Origin: an uncultured Bacillota bacterium
GTDB taxonomy: Bacteria > Bacillota > Clostridia > Lachnospirales > Lachnospiraceae
Length of the DNA: 47,089 nucleotides
Assembly: GCA_958352855.1 (NCBI GenBank)
Contig: CATWQE010000018.1
Location: forward strand, 1-47,089
Direction of reading: 5' to 3'
In this document: piece after piece, positions 1 to 6,514 of the stretch
How positions within the stretch are numbered: the stretch's first letter is position 1
Layout: each line of letters begins with the position of its first letter
Program-made: the position numbers and the translations under genes
The notes under the pieces: model-generated
What the model was told of the DNA's origin: nothing
Database searches by the model: none
The model's input: the letters and a program-made list of their open reading frames with translations, nothing else

Positions 1-1208
1 CCCCTTTCCTCTTCTATGGTTTCGGTAACCTTTGTCAGAATCCTTCCGTCTGTTACCTGTATGTTCAAAGTATCTCCCGATTGTACCTGTCCAATGCAGG
101 TGACGCTGTGTCCTGCCTCATTTTCCACATAGGAAAATCCCTGGTTTAATTTATCCAGAGGAGACAGACCCTTCATGCGCTCAATATAGATATTCAAATT
201 CTGCCTTGCCCGGAAAATCTGATTCTCCATAGCGCTGCCAAGCCTGTCCTCCAAATCCAGCAGTCTGGTGCGCTTTTCCTGAATCTGATAAGCCGGACTT
301 CCATACTCCAGCTTCATTTCATACTGTTTCATCCTCTGGCGCAAAGCATAAATCTGATTTTCCATTCCAAAGGCAAGCTTCTGCCTATAAGCGCGTAAGG
401 TTTCCAGAAGCTGTCTGACATCTGCCACTGCAAGCTCTGCTGCTGCGGAAGGAGTCGGCGCCCGCAAATCTGCCACAAAGTCTGCAATGGTGGTATCTGT
501 CTCATGGCCTACCGCGGAAATAATGGGTGTCTGGCAGTGAAAAATAGCCCTCGCCACTTCTTCTTCATTAAAAGCCCACAAATCTTCAATAGAGCCTCCG
601 CCTCTTCCCACGATAATCACATCCACGCCCCGGGCATCCAGGGTTTCAATGCCTTTTACGATGCTCTCTTTGGCTCCCTCTCCCTGAACCAGAGCCGGAT
701 AGAGAATCAACTGCACATAAGGATTTCTCCGCCCTGCAATATTTCGGATATCCTGAATGGCTGCCCCTGTGGGCGCTGTCACAATCCCCACTTTTTTTGC
801 ATAAGCCGGTATGGGCTGTTTATATTCTGGTGAAAACATGCCCATTTCTTCCAGCTCTTTTTTTAAAGCCAGGTAACGTTCATAGAGAAGCCCCGCCCCT
901 TCCAGGGTAATGCTTCTGGCATATAGCTGATACTTACCGTCTCTTTCGTAAACGCTGACACTGCCTTCTGCCACTACCTTATCTCCGTTTTTCATGGCAA
1001 ATCCCAGTCCTTTTCTCTGACCCGCAAACATGACACAGGACAAGGTTCCCGTCTCATCCTTGAGGGAAAAATAAATATGACCGGAAGTGTGGTATTTACA
1101 ATTAGACACCTCGCCTTTAATGGAAATCCGGTTCAGCATAAAATCCTGGCTGAACATGTTTTTAATATAGGTGTTTACCTGTCCTACAGAATAAATTCGC
1201 GAATTCAT
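1..1208 (-). CDS. xseA: Exodeoxyribonuclease VII large subunit (3' end outside window)
   Basis: This is the large, catalytic subunit of exonuclease VII, which degrades single-stranded DNA to oligonucleotides in repair. The N-terminus shows an OB-fold nucleic-acid-binding region (about residues 5-100). The catalytic domain follows, with the family motifs VGIVTAPTGAA, GRGGGSIEDLWAFN and SAVGHETDTTIADFVAD, then a coiled-coil stretch. The ATG at 1206-1208 overlaps the nusB stop as ATGA, so the two are probably translationally coupled. About 402 codons are visible before the window edge; the protein looks nearly complete. The small subunit xseB would be expected next, outside the window. The family call is secure. 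Confidence 0.95.
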   Translation of the reverse strand, partial: MNSRIYSVGQVNTYIKNMFSQDFMLNRISIKGEVSNCKYHTSGHIYFSLKDETGTLSCVMFAGQRKGLGFAMKNGDKVVAEGSVSVYERDGKYQLYARSITLEGAGLLYERYLALKKELEEMGMFSPEYKQPIPAYAKKVGIVTAPTGAAIQDIRNIAGRRNPYVQLILYPALVQGEGAKESIVKGIETLDARGVDVIIVGRGGGSIEDLWAFNEEEVARAIFHCQTPIISAVGHETDTTIADFVADLRAPTPSAAAELAVADVRQLLETLRAYRQKLAFGMENQIYALRQRMKQYEMKLEYGSPAYQIQEKRTRLLDLEDRLGSAMENQIFRARQNLNIYIERMKGLSPLDKLNQGFSYVENEAGHSVTCIGQVQSGDTLNIQVTDGRILTKVTETIEEER

Positions 1209-1612
1209 AGGCTTTCTCTGGAAATTTTTCCAAGTACGCCATTGACAAATGAAGCAGAATCTTCACCGCCGAAATTTTTGCTGATTTCTACAGCCTCATT
1301 AATGGCAACTTTTGTAGGAACGTCCTCGTCATACTTCATTTCATACACAGCAAGACGGAGAATATTTAAGTCCACCTTGCTCATTCTTTTTGTCTTCCAG
1401 CCTGTGGAGTTTTCGTTCAGAATGTTATCAATTTCTTCCAGATGTTCCTTCACGCTTGCAAACTTATTCTCCATATAGGTCTGCTCCAATGGTGTCAATT
1501 CCTCAAGGCTGTCAAAATAAAGCTGCATCTGCTCAGACATTTCCTCTGCTTCATTAAACTCACTCACAAAAAGGAGCTTAAAAATGTGTTCTCTCATCTC
1601 TCTTCTACCCAT
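1205..1612 (-). CDS. nusB: Transcription antitermination protein NusB
   Basis: NusB binds boxA RNA with NusE (S10) and promotes antitermination, mainly on rRNA operons. The 135-residue all-helical protein has the typical C-terminal signature for the family (LRLAVYEMKY, then VAINEAVEISKNFGG, then FVNGVLGKI). The ATG at 1610-1612 is preferred because GGAGGAAATT lies just upstream; the longer reading frame to 1669 has no ribosome-binding site and would run into the terminator-like hairpin. It sits between asp23 and xseA, the usual Clostridia order. Confidence 0.95.
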   Translation of the reverse strand: MGRREMREHIFKLLFVSEFNEAEEMSEQMQLYFDSLEELTPLEQTYMENKFASVKEHLEEIDNILNENSTGWKTKRMSKVDLNILRLAVYEMKYDEDVPTKVAINEAVEISKNFGGEDSASFVNGVLGKISRESL

Positions 1613-1639
1613 AATTTCCTCCGTCTGTATGATTTTGTT

Positions 1640-1675
1640 AAAAAGATAAGGTGCCTCTAAAAAAGACACCTTATC
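1640..1675 (-). terminator. Terminator-like hairpin between asp23 and nusB
   Basis: The arms GATAAGGTG (1645-1653) and CACCTTATC (1667-1675) form a perfect 9-bp stem around a 13-nt loop. On the minus strand the stem is followed by a run of five T (1640-1644). It lies after the asp23 stop and before nusB, so it probably terminates or attenuates part of the transcripts from the asp23 promoter. The short T run suggests partial read-through. Confidence 0.65.
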
Positions 1676-1702
1676 ACCTTGCTCTTTTAGAATGTTTACT
1701 TG

Positions 1703-2083
1703 TCAATGAACTTTATCAATCTCTACGCTGGCAATGCGCACATTTACATCGGAAACAGTAAGACCTGTCATGTTTTCAATGGCTGCCTTTACTCTTTCCT
1801 GGACTCTCTTGCTGGTCTCCAGAATATTAAATCCATATTCAATATTCAGCGCCAGATCTACGCAGACTACATCCTCCAAAACGTCAACCTTCACACCTTT
1901 GGAAAGGTTTTTCATACCCAGTTTCCCAACTAATTCATTGGTAATATTTCCGGCCATGGAGCCAACACCTTCTACTTCTGTGGCAGCAAGCCCGGCAATA
2001 ATGGCTACAACCTCATCTGCGATCTGTACTTCCCCAAGAGAACCATTGTCATGTATTTTATACGTATTTCTGTCTTCCGCCAT
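1703..2083 (-). CDS. Asp23/Gls24 family envelope stress protein
   Basis: This is a 126-residue Asp23/Gls24 (DUF322) family protein. Members are abundant cytoplasmic proteins that associate with the membrane in some Firmicutes and are linked to envelope stress. Family features visible are GEVQIADEVVAIIAGLAATEVEGV near the N-terminus (shown here as positions 15-40), a VxVDLALNIEYG strand, and VSDVNVRIASVEI at the C-terminus. The ribosome-binding site AGGAGGTTG lies upstream of the ATG. In Clostridia this gene often precedes nusB, as here. The family call is firm; the exact role is not. Confidence 0.9.
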   Translation of the reverse strand: MAEDRNTYKIHDNGSLGEVQIADEVVAIIAGLAATEVEGVGSMAGNITNELVGKLGMKNLSKGVKVDVLEDVVCVDLALNIEYGFNILETSKRVQERVKAAIENMTGLTVSDVNVRIASVEIDKVH

Positions 2084-2120
2084 AATTTTTCAACCTCCTA
2101 TAGGAAATATCCTGTGTTTT

Positions 2121-2129
2121 ATTATACCA
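2121..2129 (-). promoter_or_regulatory. Extended -10 promoter for asp23-nusB-xseA
   Basis: On the minus strand the sequence reads TGGTATAAT, an extended -10 element with a perfect TATAAT at 2121-2126, about 40 bp before the asp23 ATG. The -35 region (TTTTAT-like, 17 bp upstream) is poor, as is common for extended -10 promoters. Confidence 0.6.
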
Positions 2130-2200
2130 AAGAGTGGCTGAAAATAAAAGCGGTTTTTTGTTTTTTCTATAAATGTATCAACGAACTGCTTCCTATGAAT

Positions 2201-3112
2201 TTAAAACAAATCCAATGTATTATCCAGATACATTTTTTCCCTCACATGCAGTTGATACTCCGGCTTGGTCATATAATAAAGCAGAAATTCCAGAATCAAT
2301 GCGCTTCCAAGACCCCGCCCCTCGATTTTGAAATTAGAGAATCCCATAGGTAAATAGATATTTTGAATATCTTCAATACCGATAAATCCCGGGTTCTCCA
2401 TTGCTTTTGAAAAACGGTAGCCTTCTTCTGCACCAGGAGCTGTGCAAAGATGTTCCGGGCAGTTTTCCCCCAGGTTTTTGCGGCTGACTGTTTCATAACA
2501 ACGTTTCCTGTCCTTACAGCCAAACCAACAACATTCGTTGCACAGAAATTCTACCTTGTCCTTCTGCTGCTCCGACAAAGTACACAACTTTTCAAAGGAC
2601 TTATTCAGGCGGAAGTCCGGCACTACATAACGAAATTCCTCCCGGTTGATTTCCTCCACAAGCTTCTGAAAATCCGTCAGTACCTTTGTGGTAGAAGAGA
2701 CAAAATAAAATCCAGGATACTCCTTTTTTAAATAATCCAGCAGTAAATCTGAGTGGATAATCACACCATTTCCTGGTGTGTTCTTTTCTTCAAATATGGC
2801 ACAAAGCTGATTGCACTTCTGGTCTGAAAGATGTCTCTTTTCAAGCAAGGAATTACTAAAGGTCAGCCTGGCTGAAATCCCGTATTCCTGCATCAGCGCC
2901 AGAACCTTTCCTGGATTATAATCTCCATCTCCTATGCGGCCTCCGCCCCAAATACAATCTGCCGGTGCGCCATAAACAGAACCAATCTCGCACCAATCAT
3001 AAAAATATTCCCTGTGTTCACGAAACAAGGGCAGAAACTTACAATACAGTTCATAAAACTCAAACAAGCCTGGAAGATGGTAGTATGCGATGTCTTTTTT
3101 TCGTTGTTTCAT
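2201..3112 (-). CDS. Unrecognised cysteine-rich protein, possibly U32-peptidase-like
   Basis: This 303-residue soluble protein was not recognised with certainty. A cluster of cysteines (CNECCWFGCKDRKRC, then CPEHLC) sits at about residues 190-225, followed by FSNFKIEGRGLGSA near residue 262. FKIEGR is a hallmark of U32 peptidases, and U32 proteins also have a cysteine cluster binding a 4Fe-4S cluster, so a TIM-barrel U32 relative is a reasonable guess. The start has only a weak Shine-Dalgarno sequence, unlike most neighbours. It stands alone, with array A immediately upstream. Other possibilities are any iron-sulfur or zinc enzyme. Confidence 0.5.
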   Translation of the reverse strand: MKQRKKDIAYYHLPGLFEFYELYCKFLPLFREHREYFYDWCEIGSVYGAPADCIWGGGRIGDGDYNPGKVLALMQEYGISARLTFSNSLLEKRHLSDQKCNQLCAIFEEKNTPGNGVIIHSDLLLDYLKKEYPGFYFVSSTTKVLTDFQKLVEEINREEFRYVVPDFRLNKSFEKLCTLSEQQKDKVEFLCNECCWFGCKDRKRCYETVSRKNLGENCPEHLCTAPGAEEGYRFSKAMENPGFIGIEDIQNIYLPMGFSNFKIEGRGLGSALILEFLLYYMTKPEYQLHVREKMYLDNTLDLF

Positions 3113-3204
3113 AATGTAGATTCACGTCTCATTTCCTGGTTAATTTCTTGGTTATAAGTATAATTACAATTTTAGTATTATTTTTGCGTTGCTTTTTGTG
3201 TCAT

Positions 3205-3530
3205 GTTACCCAGTATCCTGTAGGCAAAATAGGTGTGTTCCACGTATTCTTAAATTATAGCCTACTTTTTTGCGGTTCAAATAGGCTATACAAGTAAATA
3301 GTTCCTTTATGGCCTACCTTTTAAAAAGAATGATAGGTCATGATTTGCATTTTCTTAAATCACACCTACTTTCTTCTATCTTTTTATAGGTGGATTTATC
3401 AGTTTTTATACTTTCCACTGATTTCTGCTCTTTTTTTGTAGGTGGGTATACACTTATTTTGAATGGTAACCTATTGTCCTTCCCATTATGTAGGTTGAAA
3501 TCTTCCTATTGATATTTCAAACCTACTTCT
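3205..3530. repeat. Array A: chain of about 52-bp units with complementary arms
   Basis: This intergenic stretch is built of units whose left core (GCCTA, ACCTA or a variant) starts at 3208 (ACCCA, weak), 3260, 3312, 3364, 3417, 3469 and 3521. The spacings are 52, 52, 52, 53, 52 and 52 bp. Each unit also carries a complementary right arm (TAGG-type) at 3230, 3282, 3334, 3387, 3439 and 3491. Unit 1 is a perfect 8-bp inverted repeat (ATAGCCTA 3257-3264, TAGGCTAT 3282-3289), and units 3 (CACCTA/TAGGTG) and 5 (AACCTA/TAGGTT) are perfect over 6 bp. Right arms also pair with the next left arm: 3490-3501 with the segment ending at 3526 gives about 12 bp with one bulge. The array aligns without gaps to array B. 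It ends against the stop codon of the acetyltransferase gene. Confidence 0.85.
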
Positions 3531-3532
3531 CC

Positions 3533-4081
3533 TCAAAGTTTTTTCATCATCCAATAGGCATCCGCATAAGAACTATCTGCATATTTCATATTGTTTGGAA
3601 AGGTTCCATATTTCTGAAATCCAAGTTTCTCATACAAGGCTATGGCTGACTTATTATTTGCAATTACCTCAAGCTCTGCCTGTTCATATCCAACCTGTTT
3701 CGCAATATCCAGGAGCATTTCCAGCATTGCTTTTCCGATTCCCAGACCGCAATATTCCTGATAAAGTGCAATAGCAATCTCGCATCTGTGCCGATATCTT
3801 CTAAATCCTCCCACACTCATTAAAGAACAATTCCCAATGTGTTTGCCCTCGATTTCAGCAATTAGTAAAATTTCATTCTCACTGTCTTTTTTCGCCTTTA
3901 TAAAATCTTGTTCCTGCTCTATGGACAAGGCTATTTCGTCAGGCTCACGAAGCAAAAACGGGGTTTCGGCTGCTGTGATTTTAAGAAAATCAAGTAAAGA
4001 CTCTGCATCCTTTTCCTCTGCGCTTCTCAGGATAATTTCTCTGTCTTGTTTGTCTTTTATTGTTGTAATACTTTTATGCAT
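3533..4081 (-). CDS. GNAT family N-acetyltransferase
   Basis: This 182-residue protein is a single GNAT domain, transferring an acetyl group from acetyl-CoA to an unknown amine. The acetyl-CoA-binding motif A is visible as IALYQEYCGLGIGKAMLEML (about residues 102-121), and motif B as NKSAIALYEKLGFQKYG (about 146-162). A GGAGGAAACA ribosome-binding site precedes the ATG. It is the last of four minus-strand genes in an AT-rich islet and its stop abuts array A, so its transcript should run into that array. The substrate cannot be read from sequence; small-molecule or ribosomal-protein acetylation are both possible. Confidence 0.85.
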   Translation of the reverse strand: MHKSITTIKDKQDREIILRSAEEKDAESLLDFLKITAAETPFLLREPDEIALSIEQEQDFIKAKKDSENEILLIAEIEGKHIGNCSLMSVGGFRRYRHRCEIAIALYQEYCGLGIGKAMLEMLLDIAKQVGYEQAELEVIANNKSAIALYEKLGFQKYGTFPNNMKYADSSYADAYWMMKKL

Positions 4082-4113
4082 GGTTGTTTCCTCCTTGAAT
4101 TTAACTGGCCTCT

Positions 4114-4587
4114 TTATTTTTTAACTCCATGTTCTTGTTCCATATGGATATCTGCACATTTAAAAAAATCATCATAATTATCCAGCGCACACATACCATA
4201 ATTATGATGTGCCCCATCCGGTGTCCAGGAACAAACAAATGGATATTCATTGTCTTCCGAATTTCCTCTTTCAATACAAAAATAGCTTATCTTATGAAAA
4301 GTATCATCAAAAAACATATACGCACAATAGCACAAAGGTTCTTCTTCCGGCTTAGGAAATTCCATTTTAATCATTCGTACTTCGTCAGTAACTTTTTGCA
4401 TTGTAACTTTATAATCTTCCGAAGAGTAAGGATTAAGAACCTGTTCATCATTAAAAAGTATATTAATCATCTCAAACAAAACTTCTTTTTTATTTATCAA
4501 TAAACCCACAAATGACTTTTTGCCTTCAAAAAAATATTTTGGCAATATCCTATGTTCAAATAAATATCGAATGCTATGTCTATCCAA
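4114..4587 (-). CDS. Hypothetical protein in the AT-rich islet
   Basis: This 157-residue soluble protein is not recognised. It has no signal peptide or membrane segment, and it is rich in aromatic and acidic residues with a C-terminal region of histidines and cysteines (GAHHNYGMCALDNYDDFFKC). The reading frame can begin at TTG 4593, but GGGAGG sits directly against that codon. A second TTG two codons later (4585-4587) has correct spacing and is chosen. The gene is AT-rich compared with the flanking housekeeping genes. Its size and company would fit an immunity-type or orphan islet protein, but that is only a guess. Confidence 0.6.
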   Translation of the reverse strand: MDRHSIRYLFEHRILPKYFFEGKKSFVGLLINKKEVLFEMINILFNDEQVLNPYSSEDYKVTMQKVTDEVRMIKMEFPKPEEEPLCYCAYMFFDDTFHKISYFCIERGNSEDNEYPFVCSWTPDGAHHNYGMCALDNYDDFFKCADIHMEQEHGVKK

Positions 4588-4670
4588 ATTCAACCTCCCT
4601 TGTATTCATGACTTCCTTATTCATAATAGAAGAGTATTTATAAACTGAATTTTCCGTTATATTCATATAT

Positions 4671-5192
4671 TTAGAAATAATTGTTTAAGCTGCCTGTTGG
4701 AAATATACTTGTGTTTGTATATATATGTTGGAGCAGTAATTTTATTTGTTTTTTTGTGTAATACATTAAGTCAACAGAAAACTTTTCATTATCTTCCATT
4801 AAAATAGCCATTTCCATATCAATTCCAAGAGCACCATTTTTACAATGTGTATACTCTATATTTTCTTGTAACAACTCAAAAGAAAAGCCATATTTCCTGA
4901 TATTCTTCACATTCAATGTTACTTCTTTCTTTTGTTTTTTTCCATTTTCATATTTACTGGAAATTTGGCTGATAATAATTGTATCTTTATCATACTTTAT
5001 CCAGGTATTCGGAAAAGTTTTTAGTACCTTGTATAAAAATATAATCATCATCCCAATGCTCAACACGCAAAGCAATTCAGAGCCTTTTATATCATTTATG
5101 CTACCATAAAATCCATATATTAAAATAAATATTCCAACACAAAACGCCACTGCTGAAAGCATAAGATATCCTTTAGCATATATTTTTTTCAT
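4671..5192 (-). CDS. Small membrane protein with two N-terminal helices
   Basis: This 173-residue protein is not recognised. Two hydrophobic helices lie at about residues 9-30 and 39-58. After WIKYDKDTIII follows a polar, beta-rich domain of about 110 residues resembling the cytoplasmic PH-like domains of small bacterial membrane proteins. The gene is clearly AT-rich. The nearest AGGA-type ribosome-binding site is more than 15 bp from the ATG, so expression may be weak. It lies between the phosphorylase relative and the 157-residue unknown in a probable operon, with a gap of 83 bp to the next gene. Confidence 0.6.
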   Translation of the reverse strand: MKKIYAKGYLMLSAVAFCVGIFILIYGFYGSINDIKGSELLCVLSIGMMIIFLYKVLKTFPNTWIKYDKDTIIISQISSKYENGKKQKKEVTLNVKNIRKYGFSFELLQENIEYTHCKNGALGIDMEMAILMEDNEKFSVDLMYYTKKQIKLLLQHIYTNTSIFPTGSLNNYF

Positions 5193-5264
5193 ATTCTTTT
5201 CTTTTTGCAGTTCCTTTCCTATTAGTTCACCACAGGCTCACAACTATAAGATAGATACATTACT

Positions 5265-6014
5265 CTATATCCTCTTTGCTATCTGCAATGCAAGAAACAG
5301 CTTATCCAGATTATGATTTGCAGCAGATAATCCCTCTGTTTCATAACTTCCTTCTATAAGTACATCACCTGAAACAAGAAAATCATATAATTCAAATCCA
5401 TAAAAATCACAAATTGCCTGAACTCCTGCAAGCTCCATTTCCACTGCAATACATCCTTCCTGTTTTCGTTTGTTTACAAGATTTACGGTTTCCCGAAGCA
5501 TACAGTCTGTAGTCCATACTTTCCCCTGAACATAGGGCAACTTCAATTCAGAGAAAATTTGAGTTAATTTATCTGCATTTCTTATTTTTATATAATCCTG
5601 AGGTTTTGCAAAATAATAGGACAATCCTTCTCCCCTATATGCCTGTGTTGGAATGATAAACTTTCCATCTGTCACTTCTTTCTGTAAGCTTCCGCAAGAA
5701 CCAAACATAATGAAACTTGACGCCCCTGTCAGATGATTGACCTCCGCCAGCGTCCCTGCTGCAAGAGTTGAACCTATTGGTGTCAGATAGAAAGCAATAA
5801 TTTCTCCCTGATATTCAAAGGACCAAACCGGTATATTCCCATTGCACGCATTCACTTCCGCTATCTGTCTGCATTGAAAATTTTCAAGCATATGTTCATA
5901 GATTACTTTTGAAAAAATAAGAATACATTTCTTAACCAGATACTTTTTCTCTCCATAAAAATTCTCCAGCTTTACAATAGGTTCGCTGTTTACGTCATAT
6001 GAATCAATAATCAC
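5265..6014 (-). CDS. Nucleoside phosphorylase family protein
   Basis: This 249-residue protein belongs to the purine/uridine phosphorylase superfamily (PNP_UDP_1), which splits nucleosides with phosphate to base and ribose 1-phosphate. Visible family features are the FMFGSCGSL phosphate/base strand (about residues 102-110), the WTTD segment and the ribose-binding AVEMELAGVQAI (about 194-205), followed by SGDVL. The start is GTG 6012-6014 with GGGAGGGAG upstream. It is first in the islet operon, with its promoter between it and array B. Substrate preference cannot be fixed; uridine phosphorylase-like is the best guess from the GSCGS and EMELAG motifs. Confidence 0.8.
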   Translation of the reverse strand: MIIDSYDVNSEPIVKLENFYGEKKYLVKKCILIFSKVIYEHMLENFQCRQIAEVNACNGNIPVWSFEYQGEIIAFYLTPIGSTLAAGTLAEVNHLTGASSFIMFGSCGSLQKEVTDGKFIIPTQAYRGEGLSYYFAKPQDYIKIRNADKLTQIFSELKLPYVQGKVWTTDCMLRETVNLVNKRKQEGCIAVEMELAGVQAICDFYGFELYDFLVSGDVLIEGSYETEGLSAANHNLDKLFLALQIAKRI

Positions 6015-6043
6015 AATACTCCCTCCCCGTTTTGATTTGTTTT

Positions 6044-6052
6044 ATTGTACCA
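6044..6052 (-). promoter_or_regulatory. Promoter for the islet operon
   Basis: On the minus strand TGGTACAAT is an extended -10 element (TACAAT at 6044-6049), with TTGTGT 18 bp upstream as a possible -35. It lies 30 bp before the GTG start of the phosphorylase relative and about 85 bp downstream of array B when read on the minus strand. Confidence 0.5.
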
Positions 6053-6133
6053 CAGAAAAAACTGGCAACACAACAAAATATTTTTTGTTTTCTGTTAATT
6101 TATCTCTAATTGTGCTTTGTATTTATATACAGA

Positions 6134-6450
6134 TAAGCTTATTTCATAAATCTGCCAATTACACCCTACTTTTCCCATGGAAAAATAAGCCATAAAAGTA
6201 AATTTCCCTCTCACAGCCTACTTTTTGTTACGAACTATAGGCCATGATTATCAACTTCTAAAATCCCACTTACTTTTTACTACCTTTTCATAAGTGGAGT
6301 TATAGCTTTTTATAATCCCCACCTATTTCGTTTCTTTTTTTGTAAGTGGATATCTTCAAATTGATAATTTCCACTTATTCCTGCCCTTCTTTTGTAGGTT
6401 GATATCCCAGATTTTATGATTTCCACCTATTTTAACTCCTATATAGTGGC
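6134..6450. repeat. Array B: gapless, diverged copy of array A
   Basis: Left cores start at 6164, 6216, 6268, 6321, 6373 and 6425, spaced 52, 52, 53, 52 and 52 bp, exactly as in array A. Right arms lie at 6134, 6186, 6238, 6291, 6343 and 6395. Every element is at the array A position plus 2904. Unit 3 reads CACTTA/TAAGTG where array A reads CACCTA/TAGGTG, a compensatory change that keeps the pairing. In the second half pairing between neighbouring units is stronger: TAAGTGGA at 6343-6350 with TCCACTTA at 6370-6377 is a perfect 8 bp. By eye, unit 2 of the two arrays is roughly 70-75 per cent identical. The array lies between the islet promoter and the prfC terminator and has no open reading frame of note. 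Confidence 0.85.
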
Positions 6451-6457
6451 AAACACA

Positions 6458-6510
6458 CAAAAAAGCTGACGCCTTCTGCATAAATCCCACTGCAGAAGCC
6501 ATCAGCTTTT
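6458..6510 (-). terminator. Terminator of prfC
   Basis: Minus-strand arms GCTGA and CTTCTGC (6491-6506) pair with GCAGAAG and TCAGC (6465-6480), giving a long stem with a small internal mismatch, followed by T6. It starts within a few bases of the prfC stop and ends next to array B. The A-rich opposite flank could make it work in both directions. Confidence 0.85.
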
Positions 6511-6514
6511 CTTT

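Noticed and set aside
3205..6450. CRISPR arrays at the two repeat regions
   Set aside because: Units are degenerate and share only short arms, there are no constant direct repeats with unique spacers, and no cas genes are present.
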